In this document: piece by piece, positions 1 through 10,443 of the stretch
How positions within the stretch are numbered: position 1 is the stretch's first letter
How the letters are laid out: each line of letters opens with the position of its first letter
Source of the DNA: Calliopum simillimum
Lineage: Eukaryota > Arthropoda > Insecta > Diptera > Lauxaniidae
Length of the DNA stretch: 64,000 bases
Assembly: GCA_951812925.1 (NCBI GenBank)
Contig: OX638370.1
Span: 4,364,001-4,428,000 of the forward strand
Direction of reading: 5' to 3'
Translations under genes and position numbers: made by a program
Notes under the pieces: model-generated
Told to the model about the DNA's origin: nothing
Database searches by the model: none
What the model saw: only the letters and a program-made list of their open reading frames with translations

Positions 1-395
1 CGCTCAAAGAAGAATTCCAAGAAGGTCGTCCAAAAACGGACGTTGTGCCGTGCGTGAACTGATAATGCAAGATCGTCATATGACATACCGTGAAATATAG
101 GCATCCTTGGGAATTAGTTCCACTTCATTCCATTCGATTTTGCATGAACACTTAGTTATAAAAAACGTTTTTTCCCCTTGGAAACCCCATAATTTATCAA
201 TCGCTTAAATCATGAATGGAAAAATTGATTTTCTTAACTCACTGTAAACAAAACAAATAGCACTTGTACATCAAAATGTTGTGAGAACGTTTATGCTAAA
301 AAATGTCAAACTTTATTATGGTGTTGCCAGATTTTAGCTATTGACATTAGTATTGCCTAGGCCAGAAATATATATAGCAGCCCACGTATCACGCA
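1..395 (+). pseudogene. Mariner transposase relic with 3' terminal inverted repeat
   Basis: Plus-strand frames, broken by shifts and stops, read LKEEFQEGRPKTDVVP, then QDRHMTYREI, ASLGISSTS and ILHEHLVIKN, then PHNLSIA: the linker and second helix-turn-helix region of a mariner-family transposase. The DDD catalytic part is missing and sequence goes straight to the 3' end. The final ~105 bp, ending ATATATAGCAGCCCAC, match the terminal repeat of the copy near 56.0 kb almost base for base. Stops (after REI) and deletions show it is dead. The left end is cut by the window. Confidence 0.85.
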
Positions 396-2149
396 TTCAA
401 GTAAAGGTATGTACACTCCATGCAAAAGACTACATCTATATATTAATAAGCAAGATTTTGTCCATCTTTTTTTACTACGTTAGAAATGGAGTACAACTTT
501 AAATTATACACTATTAGAAATTTTGATTTTTGCACTTCTAAGTATATTTTGAGAACTTTGCGAGTCTGGTATTATTTTCATATTCAGTAGACCGTTTTTA
601 CTCAAATTTGACTCCAAAATCCCAAGCTACAAAATCATTTTTCCCCTGTGTTATCCAAAATACTTGTTAAAACTATAGAGCTTAAAATTCATTTTATCAA
701 TTTCATCTGCAGTCTTGCGATTTTTGAAAATTAAAATTTTTTCGTAGGCAACAGATGAACAAATAAAAAATGAATGTACTTTTGAACAAAAGGTACCGGC
801 TGGTTTTGCATTTATCGGTCATATAACTGCGGTTAATTAGTCACTTATCAAACGTGTTTTATTATACTCCGAGTGTATCTACCAAAAAGTTTTTGCAAAC
901 TTTTCTTATTTTCACATAAGTTTTCGAGAGCTGTAGTGTGAAAATCATATTTTTGTATGAATTCTGTGATTTCCAGCTCATACAACTCATATCTCAATAA
1001 AATCCTTTAACAGTGTGTAAACAAATATTTACACTTACACTTTAACACTCTGCAAAGAGATTATAGGGTTTGTATTGTTGTTTTCCAAAACTTGTAACAA
1101 AGATTATAAAGTTTACACTTTTGGAAATATTTCTGTTGATAGTTGAGTTGAGTTGAGTAAAAATGTTGATGTTGATGATGCCGATGATGATAATGATAAA
1201 ATTTACACAAAGTTGAAAAATTTAGAAAACAAAAAAAAAAAAAGTAAATCCAAAGTTTTCTATACATAGAAAAATCTTGATGAAAAATGTTATTTATGAA
1301 AGTTGTTATCGAACAACACATTGATGTGGTTGCTCTTAACGCCAACACTACTACTTATGCATAGGTGGTACTATGTATTGTGTGTGAGGAGGGAAGATAT
1401 GCATTAGACGCGCGTCTACGTACATATGTTGCAAAGTCAAAGTTTACTGATCGATATAAATTAAAGGAAATACAACAGAATATGCTCTCTCAACCTAAAA
1501 AAATATACTGCTTATTTTTAAAAGATTTTTTCAAGAGTTCGAGTGCGCCATATAGCACATCTGCCTTTTTTTTGGGTAAATTTTCACCAAAAAAAAAAAA
1601 AAAAATAAAAAATCATAACAAAAATTATGATAAGCAAAACTTTTTGCTGTTATTATTACTTTTATGCTGCTTAGCAAGTTTTTCACTTATGAATATTCCA
1701 CGTATGTGTGTATGTGTTTGTGACTAAAGGTTCAGTGGTTTGAAAAGAAAATCTTCATATTGCATTTTGTTGCTGTTGCCGGATTTTGTTACATTAACCC
1801 ATTTTGTGAGGGCAGAAGCTGGCTATATGTCTTTTGTAGACACTTTTCACGTAGTTTTGCCGACATTTTAACACTTTTTATTCATTTTAACAGTTTTAAT
1901 GAGTTCACAAGGTCTTTGAGGGATTTAAGCGTTTTTTGGCATAATTTCAATATACCATATTTCAATTTAGTCAAAAAACAAAAGAATTAAAAACGATTTT
2001 CGAAAATAGCCTGGTGGCAACCCTGAAAATTTATGTTGGATTTTTGAAAAATGTATTTTTAATGTTTATTTTTTTTTTTTAAATAAATAGTTTAATATAA
2101 GCAAAACCAACAAAAAAAAAAAAAAAAAAAAAAAAACAGGAAGAAGGTT

Positions 2150-2250
2150 ACTAAACGGAAAGTGATGAAATGTATCAAAAAACGACGGAGAATGATTAAA
2201 CGGGGAATGACGAAATGTGTCAAAAAACGACGGAGAATGACGAAATGTTG
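2150..2250. repeat. Short tandem repeat
   Basis: Two to three copies of a unit containing GTCAAAAAACGACGGAGAATG and GACGAAATG lie next to a long A-run. The core GACGGAGAATGAC appears again near 2.58 kb. No function visible. Confidence 0.6.
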
Positions 2251-4479
2251 CAGAAACAGTAATATCAAAAAGAAAAAAAGCGCTTATTTTTAAAAAAGTT
2301 GAAATTGGCGCCCCTTTAATATTAAAAAAAAAATTTTTCAAACTTTTTAAAAACGAAACACACGAACACTCACTATCGAAAAACCAAAACCGACTGAGCT
2401 GAAAGTACAATGTACCTCCTCTTTCTCTTCTTTTTCAGTTCAGTATTTAAAAAATGTACAGTTAGAGTAAGAAAGACTGAGCGGAGAGTCTAAAATAAGG
2501 GGTCAACTTCTATGTATGTCAATTTTTTATATGCGAAACGGGCAAATTAAGTGCACTTAGAAGCGGTTGGGGACAGGACGGAGAATGACTTTTTGACTTT
2601 TTGGTATATTGCAATATACAAAAAATTTTAAACTCCGCGCAACAATGGGTTAAAAAAGTCGCACATTCAGACGCAAAAAAAAATATGTAAAAATGCTTGC
2701 GTCAATAACAGCAATAACAACTCAAGTAATGATATTAAGAAAAAAAAATCAAAAGTTGCAAGAAATCAGAATTTGCTTTAAGTAAGCTCCAGCGTTCATC
2801 AAGAAAGTGAGCATCAACAATTACCAGCCACATAAGCAGCACTAATTCGTTTATCATTTAAAACCAACCATGGATGGAGCAGTGAAAATTTTCAGCTGAT
2901 AGGAAAAAGCTACTTTTGTTCCCACTTAATGCCATGAGCAAAAAAATCAAAAAACTTTAAAATTTATACAAGGTGTCGAGATATTAAAAAATGTATATGC
3001 TATGATTGTAGTTTTACCAGGAATGTTTTCCGGGATTTTTGAAAATTAATCATTTTATAGATTTCAATGTGTTCTTTCAGAATTCAACTTATACATAGTT
3101 TAGGAGATATCTTTCGACAGTACTTAATTTTGAAAAAAACTTTTACAAAATATTTTCAAAACGATGTGCCGTAAAAATTTTTTTTTTCAATCATTTGATA
3201 GAACACGTAATTCCCTGTGAGAGTCCTTTTGGACACTTTTTTCATCCGACTGACCGTTTATGAGATACGGCGATTTGATGTCTCTTTAGAATGGTTTTCA
3301 TTTTATCCAAAAATCATTTATACATCTCTTTTTTAGAGATGTCGAACGGGACATTTTTTCCTCTTTACAAGTGATTATGCCAATAATAAGTAGTAAAGTC
3401 TTTAAAGGTGGGGGAGTGGATAATTTTGAAACACACATCTAAAAAATTTCTGCACCACTCAATATGCGGAAACAAAAAGCTAATGTATCATGTACTTTTT
3501 GAGATTTTTAAAAAAACAAAGATGCAGCGTTACGCATTACAAGCAAGAAAATCTTTGCTCAAAATACAGCGAGGGGAGAAATCTTTGATTAAAACCGTTG
3601 CATTTCAAGAAACATCAGCTTAATCCGAAAAGCAATGAAATTCATTTCAGCAACGGCAGATAAGAAACATAAGCTTTAATCCAAAAGAAAAGCGAAAGCA
3701 GCCAGCCGTCAAGCAGAGTGGCAAAGAATGCAAAAGCTTTACAGCCACGCGCATAAGGTACTGAGTAGAAGGTAGAGTACCTACACCACACATACCAAAA
3801 AGAAAAACAGAGGATGTGCCAACAATATGGATTTTGTTAACGTTTTTTTCTTTCGTATTTTGAATTTTGTGGATTTTTTCACTCACTTGCTGCTGCTGCG
3901 TGGGCTCGATGTAGAGAGTGAATGGATTTTGATGTACGTAAATCCAAAGCATGCCAAGTTTATTGGGTAATATTCAAATTCCTTTATACAAGATGCTTTC
4001 AGCAGCTTAAATTCAAACAAAAGGCTTAGCATTGTAGGAAGCAAATAAGCAGGCAAAGAAGCAGATGAAGAAGCTGGAAAAGAAATGAAGCACAAGCAGA
4101 TGCACAACAAGCACAAAGCACAAGTATATGCTGGAAGGGAAACAAAATTAAAGAAGACAAGACTTTGCTAAGAAGCTGCTACGAGAAAGTGGGAGTAGAT
4201 AGATGATTTGAGGTGATCTTTTGCTTGAGGAATATGCCGCTGCTTCCCTCAAGACTCAAGTCTAGCGAATTGTGCATAAACTATGGATGATGTGCAGGGT
4301 GTGTTTCATTTTCTAACAACCTTCTTTTCTTATACTGCTAACTGTAAGCATTTGAGTATTTAAAGTATTAGTATGATGAAAAAAGAAAAACCAAAATTGT
4401 AATGGAAAACTAAGAAAAATAATTTTTCAGATTTTTTATGCCGAAAAAAACTACAGTGAAAATTTTCGCAACATTACAA

Positions 4480-5760
4480 AAAAATGTTTGTAAAACAAAT
4501 AACACATTTACAGCATTTGCATAACTTATAAAATCTTTCGACATATTTCCGGGGTGGGCGCCAGTTGGGCTTGTGTATGCAAAATACGATTTCCAAAAAC
4601 TGAGCTCAGATTATTATATCTAGGACCATTTGAATCTACAACATTTGCAAAACTCTCCGCATTTTGCCGGGGTGGGCGCCAGTTGATGCCAAATACGAAT
4701 ATAAAAAACTGAGCTCAGATTATGATAGTTAGGACCACAAGTAATAAGTAGATGATGTTAGGATTTGCGGTGTTTTATTTTTTATTATCACCACACCCCG
4801 TTCAGACCAACGTTGGTCTTCCGTTCTGGCCTACTTAAGCTATATAAGACAAACAATATTTTTCCGGGGTGGGCGCCAGTTGAACTTGAGCATGTAAATG
4901 CTAGTATCAACAATTGAGCTCAAATTCTAAAAGCCAGGACCGGAAGCAATCAGAAGTGGATATTTTTAGGATTTGCGGTGATTTATTTTTTATTATCCCC
5001 CACCCTTCGTTCAGACTAATCATCGTTTTCCGTTTCCGTTCCACTTAAGCTACATAAGAAAAACAACAAACAGTGTACAAGTGTAAAATTTTACGGAATT
5101 TTATGAATTTACAACATTTGCAAAACTAATAAACTCTTTTCACATTTTTCCGAGGTGGGCGCCAGTTGGACTTGAACATGCAAAATATGAATTTCAAAAA
5201 CTGAGCTCAGATTATGAAAACTAGTACTATAAGTAACAAGAAAAAGGATGTTGTTAGAATTTGCGGTGGATAATTTTTTACTATTCCCCACCCCCCGTTT
5301 AGACCAATCATGGTTTTCTATTCTACTCTACTTAAACTATATAATAAAATTAGCAAACGGTGTAAAAGTCTAAAATTTTACGGAACTTTATGTATTTACA
5401 ACATGTGCAAAACTAATAAACTCTTTCCACATTTTTCCAGAGTGGGCGCCAGGCGGAATTGAGTACGCAAAATACATGTACAAAAAGCTGAATACAGATT
5501 CTGATAGCAAGGACCAAAAGAAAAAAGAAAGTGGAAGTTATAAGAATCTGAAGTGGTTATGTTTTACTATCCCCTACCCCCAGCTCAGTCAAGCTATGGT
5601 TTTTTGTTACCGGGTTTTATAGTTTGGGATCTTCTTATAACGAATCTGTTTTGTTTCTTTTATCACGTCACGATTCTAAGTTATCCATGCTCAAAATGCA
5701 AAAAAACACGGTTTAAGATCTACTTAAAGATATATAAGAAAAACAAAATGTAGTAAAATT
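4480..5760. repeat. Tandem array, full unit ~290 bp
   Basis: Five copies of GGTGGGCGCCAGTTG occur near 4555, 4672, 4868, 5154 and 5443. They are followed in order by GAGCTCAGATTATGA, a GATTTGCGGTG box, a C-rich ACCCCCCGTTCAGACCAA box, and CTTAAGCTATATAAGA. The last two intervals are about 287-290 bp and the earlier ones shorter, so the array is partly collapsed. On the minus strand each unit contains TGGCGCCCACC, which starts like a Lys-tRNA primer-binding site, but no LTR structure is visible. Confidence 0.75.
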
Positions 5761-5779
5761 AATTTTGTCGATGAATATA

Positions 5780-5803
5780 TATGTATGTATGTATGTATGT
5801 ATT
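5780..5803. repeat. TATG microsatellite
   Basis: A run of (TATG) units, about five to six copies, within intron. Confidence 0.9.
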
Positions 5804-7189
5804 CTCCTTTAACTCCTAGGAGGAGCATAGAGCCAATCGATAAATACGGATAACTAAAATTTTTCTCAGAAATCCGTTCTATAATCATTTTTTAATTAGA
5901 TCTCTACTTTCTGAGTCATAGGCCTTTAATAAAAGGAAATTTCTCAATAACATTCAAAGACTATTTTCAAAAATTTCGATCTCTTGCAGACCAAAATCAA
6001 GATATATGTATATGACAGCTATATTCCAGATTCAGCTAAGATCTAGCCTTAAAAATTTTCATAAAAAAAAATTTTGTTTCTTCATTTCATCAACAATTTG
6101 AAGCAACTTTTTAAACAATTTATCTCTAGTTCTCTAGACGAGAAAGCGAAATCAACACAAGAGCAAAAAGCACAAGGACAGCGTCAGCAATGGCAAAAGT
6201 AAAAACACCAAGCAGCTTAAAATGCATATTACAAAAACGTATTTATACGTTTAACTACAATGACATAAGTGAAAAATTGTAATCTACCCCGGTCGGGTGG
6301 AGCAGCAGAAAAAAATAAAACTTGAAAAAAAAAACTACCAATGCTATGTGCTTTAACTTTAAATCCCTTGTCCCAGTCCGAGTCGCCACGTCCCTGTTGC
6401 TGCAACGCCTCCACAGTGTAGTGTGAGCAAAAAGGGGAAAGAAAAATCCCTTGCCATATGCAACACTTGGTAAATGGCATTCTAACCAACAGCGCATTCT
6501 TTATAGCGATATGGTACGGATATTATACCCTCCACTTACTCCTGGCTGCTCTTGCAGCATAATGCTACACTACTAATGTTTGTTGTTTATGTTGTTTTTT
6601 TTTTATTGGGATTTTTCATACTAGTTTCTTCGTTAAATAGGATTATAAAAGCCACATTCCACGTAACTCTGCTGCTGCTGTTGATTTTCTTATTTCTGTT
6701 TTGTTGTGTAGTTTTTGTGTTTGTTCGTCATGATTTTCTTGTTTTTTGTTTAATATCATCCTTTCACTTGAATGTCCTCATACTTTTTCATCTCAGGATT
6801 TTCTCATTATTTTGCTGCAGTTTCTCTGTACTTTTTTTCATCACTTTAATCCCTTTTTTTTAGTAACTTTTTTTTCTGCATTTTCTTTGCAATCATTTAG
6901 TACTTTAAACGATTGACGTTGTTGATGTGTATCAAATATCGAAATTCCAATAACAACTACAAATATTTATAGCATTTCCCGGTGTGCGTTGCTATACCTT
7001 CACTTGTACATCTCTAATTAAATTATACCATAGAAAGTTAAAAGTCTCATCTAAGTATTTGGATTAAAGAGTTTCTCAGATATGACATTTTTTTAATGGT
7101 GTAGATCCGCCTATTTTTCCCTTGGACATTATTTGTGCCGAAACTCTTAGTACATATACCAAATCTCATCCATGTCTGTTATATATTTT

Positions 7190-7640
7190 CAGCAATATGG
7201 TTTTTTTAAAAACACGAAAAAATCCTATTATCCTTGTGGAAAAAAAATTTTTTCAACTAAAATGTCGTAAAATAACGCGTAGAAAAAAGGAAAATTTTTT
7301 TTTTTTAATTTTTGGTTCCGACATCATACGGGGGAGGGACCCTTGGGTGAAAAAAATTTTTTTTCCACTAAAATTTTATAAAAAGTCATGGAACGCGTAG
7401 AAAACACAAAAAGAAAACAAAAAAAATTGTTGGCTCCGGCATCCTTAGTGGAACCCTTGGTGGAACCCTTGGTGGAACCCTTGGTGAAAAAAAAATAAAA
7501 AAAAAAACCGAAAAAACTAATGAATGAGAAATATGCGCCGTACCCAAAAAACCATATACATATATAAATTTTTACGGTGATCGATCCAGACCTTTGGGTC
7601 TATCAGGAACATACAGACAGACATACAAACATTCATTTAT
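7190..7640. repeat. Dispersed repeat, copy 1 (GACCCTTGGGTGAAA family)
   Basis: A ~110-bp unit marked by GGTTCCGACATC, GGGACCCTTGGGTGAAA and AAAGTCATGGAACGCGTAGAA is repeated here. It includes three exact 12-bp copies of TGGAACCCTTGG at 7449-7484, and ends with ACATACAGACAGACATACAA. A second array of the same units, in the same order, is at 48.5-49.1 kb. Confidence 0.75.
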
Positions 7641-8800
7641 ATATGAACCACTCCACGCCAAGTGTACCAGCTCAAAATTCTCCGATTTCGCTCAAATTTG
7701 GTAATATGGTAGATCCGGTGTGCAAGAACTACAATCCGGGAGGATCTGGTCCTAGTACCATTTGTTGGTAAAATACAGGATGTTGAATTTGGCGTTTTCA
7801 GTCATTTTCATGAATAGGATGTTTTTAAAAAAACAAACTAACGTTTGTAAATTGATAAATCTAAGTTACTGGTCCCATTTACTTTGAAGCGTTCTTTTTA
7901 TAAAAAAATATTTCTTATTGAAAAAAATTTTTTTTTCACCAAAATTTTTAACACTTAGATTTTTTTAAAAGAACTTTTGATTAAAGCATAATTTATAAGC
8001 TTTAAAATTATGTGTGACTCAAGATGGGATTCGGACGCTAAATGGGAGTTTTTAGCTTTTGAACGCCCGCGGCAGGCAAAAATCTTTTTTACTCGAAAGG
8101 AAAGCATCTTACGTAAAAACTGTACAAGGCAAAAAAGGCTCAGAATCGTCCAAGCCATACGTGTGATTTTTTGGATTTTTTTGTAAACTTTTTTTTTAAT
8201 AATTTTGAAAAATTTCACACTTATTTCCTTGATGATTCTAAGCATTTTATGCCTAGTACTTTTTTTTTTGTAAGATGCTTCCCTCTTGAATAAGAAAAGA
8301 TTTATGCCTTCCGCGGGCGTTCAAAGCCAAAGACTTCCATTTAACATACGAATCCCATCTTGAGTCATACATCATTTTAAAGCTTATAAATAATGCTTTA
8401 ATCTGAAGTATTTTTGAAAAATCTAAGAGGGGTTTTTTTTTTAAAAAATTCAAAAGTATTTTTAAATGTAAAAAATTTTTGTGAAAAAAAATTTTTTCAC
8501 CAAGAAATATTTTTTTATAAAAAGAACACTTCAAAATTAATGGGAATGGTAACTTTGATTTATCAATTTACAAACTTTAGAGTAAGCTACAATATTATTA
8601 TAAATTTTTGAACAAACACCCTTTTCATGAAAATGACTAAAAACTCCATCTTCAACACCCTGTATTTTAACAAGAAATCTTACTAGAACCAAATCCTTCC
8701 GGATCTATCATATTGCCAAGTTTGACCGACATCGGAGACAAAAAAATTTTTAGCTGATACACTTGGCGTGTTTTGCTTCATATATAGATTCTTCTTTTTT
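7620..8800. mobile_element. Foldback element with ~500-bp arms
   Basis: The left arm (about 7620-8130) and right arm (about 8270-8800) are imperfect inverted copies. Paired landmarks are GACTCAAGATGGGATTCG with CGAATCCCATCTTGAGTC, GAACGCCCGCGG with CCGCGGGCGTTC, TCATTTTCATGAATAGG with CTTTTCATGAAAATGA, and CACGCCAAGTGTA with TACACTTGGCGTG. The loop is about 140 bp. No transposase is encoded. Part of the loop side resembles the repeat at 56.5 and 58.8 kb. Confidence 0.8.
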
Positions 8801-9364
8801 CGCATAAAAATTGGAAATAAGCTAAATCCTAACGGATTATATTTGAAGTCCTCTTTGAGAGGTATCGCGCCTAATACTTAGAACTATTTCGCACACACAT
8901 TCATATAAAATTTTATAAAGTTCCGTATAGGATAAATGTTGTGTTTTCAGTTTGGACACCAGAACAATAGCAACATGAAGAAAATGTTTGTAGCGAAGAA
9001 TAGTTTCATGGACACAGATGCCTTCTGCGCAGTGAACAATATCTAGAAAAACAATCTTATTTGAGAATGATTATATACTTTGTAGTCCTAGATGGCACAC
9101 AGTGCTCTAGAATGCTATTACAGCCGGTCATTATTCATAAAAAATATCAGATTTTATGCTTTTGAGGTCGTTGATACCAAAGCTGGGAATTTTTTTTTTT
9201 TTAATCAAAATGATGGATAATTTTCTAATTATGCTTTCTATAAATTGCGGCAGAAAACACTGTTAAGTTTTAAAGATATACTCATTTAAAGTTTAATTTT
9301 TGTCGCCCTGTGTAATCAAGACACTGTTGATTATGGCCAAATTTTATATAAAGTTCATTTTTAA

Positions 9365-9503
9365 CCCTTTAATGACCAGGTCTAAATACGCGAAAGAATT
9401 TCAAAATAAAAATACGACAAAATTAAAGTAATGGGGGTTAATAAAACTTTCATTCAAGCAAATAGGGTTCTGGTAAGCATACTTGCCTTTAGTCGTTAAA
9501 GGG
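9365..9503. mobile_element. piggyBac-type MITE, copy 1
   Basis: 139 bp with inverted ends CCCTTTAATGACCAGG and CCTTTAGTCGTTAAAGGG, flanked on both sides by TTAA. A TTAA target duplication and CCC/GGG ends are the hallmark of piggyBac-superfamily non-autonomous elements. A near-identical copy is at 54.8 kb. No coding capacity. Confidence 0.88.
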
Positions 9504-10296
9504 TTAAGGAAATGGGCATTTCTTAAAGGTTAAATCAGAAAAATGCCTTTTTTCCAAAAATAAACCAATTCAGTTTCACTAATTCAACAAAAAACCATAT
9601 TATACTTATAGTTGAATTACTTAGCTAAATTTGAGTTACATTAAAAAACATAAAATTGTTATGCCCTTAATAATTGAATTGAGTTCATTAACAAAAATTA
9701 CAAAAATACAACACTCATAAAATTGAAGGACTTTTTCGTGTTTTATATTATTGTCATTTGAATATGTACTCCCGCACATTAATATATGACTACCTACGTA
9801 CCATGGTATATATAAAAATAATATTCCCAATTATAATAAAAATAATCACCTCATTAAAAGGCATTTAAAAGAAATTTTACATCAAAAGGGTGCACTTAAT
9901 ATGACATATGCAGAAAATCCGCTTATTACTTACCTGTGTTACAGCGAAACGGAAACAGAATCAAATACAAAAGGCTCAAATTTCAAAAGAGCAACAAAAT
10001 ACGACATTTATACAAAAAAAAAAACTTAAAAATAAGCAGAAAAATAAGGGCCTGAACCCACGTGTAATAGCAACAACACATGACAACAAATACGCAAAAA
10101 ATTATAAATTCTTTATAAATACTTAATATGTGTGTATACCCTTAACTTGCATACTTAAACAAATTATGCCAAAAATAAAATCAACCTTTTAAATAAAATA
10201 AAATGATAATGATACGCTATTAAAAATTAATCTTTTACAAAAAAAAAAAAAAAAAAAGTAATAATATAAAATTAAAAAAAAAGGAAAAAATCAAAC

Positions 10297-10425
10297 CTTT
10301 TTTACGTCGTTGATGCACAAAGAACCATGCAACCAAAGCAGCATTTACCAACAAGAAACCAAATGCGGCTAGTGAAATGCCAATTATGACCAGATTTGGT
10401 GTATTGGAATCTTCTGTTAATTCTG
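10297..10425 (-). CDS. sns: Exon 13: transmembrane segment, version B
   Basis: 129 nt, phase 1 at both ends. It reads AELTEDSNTPN, then the helix LVIIGISLAAFGFLLVN, then AALVAWFFVHQRRKK, a basic stop-transfer. The acceptor is uncertain: CCAGCAG is a tandem NAG-NAG site (start 10425 or 10422), and an upstream AG after an A-run would start the exon at 10443 and add GLELLP in frame. The donor is AAAG/GTTTGA, also weak. The helix aligns with that of exon 12 (matching Gly, LL-N and His-x-Arg), and its LL..NA..V..QRR pattern resembles the vertebrate nephrin membrane segment. The cytoplasmic exons that follow lie outside the window. Confidence 0.85.
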
Positions 10426-10443
10426 CTGGCAACAATTCAAGTC

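Larger units (their letters stand above)
1..10296. other. Intron after exon 13 (left part beyond window)
   Basis: I find no exon with Ig, FnIII or tail-like coding pattern here on the minus strand, and no plus-strand gene. The stretch holds a mariner relic, a short tandem repeat near 2.15-2.25 kb, a 0.2-0.3 kb-unit tandem array near 4.5-5.7 kb, a TATG microsatellite, an ACCCTTGG-type repeat, a large foldback element, and a piggyBac-type MITE; these have their own entries. The rest (about 0.4-2.1, 2.3-4.5, 5.8-7.1 and 9.5-10.2 kb) is plain AT-rich intron with A or T runs and nothing I recognise. Confidence 0.75.

Noticed and set aside
6552..6863. 103-residue membrane-protein-like frame
   Set aside because: T-rich intron gives Phe/Leu/Val-rich frames that mimic membrane helices; it overlaps nothing conserved.
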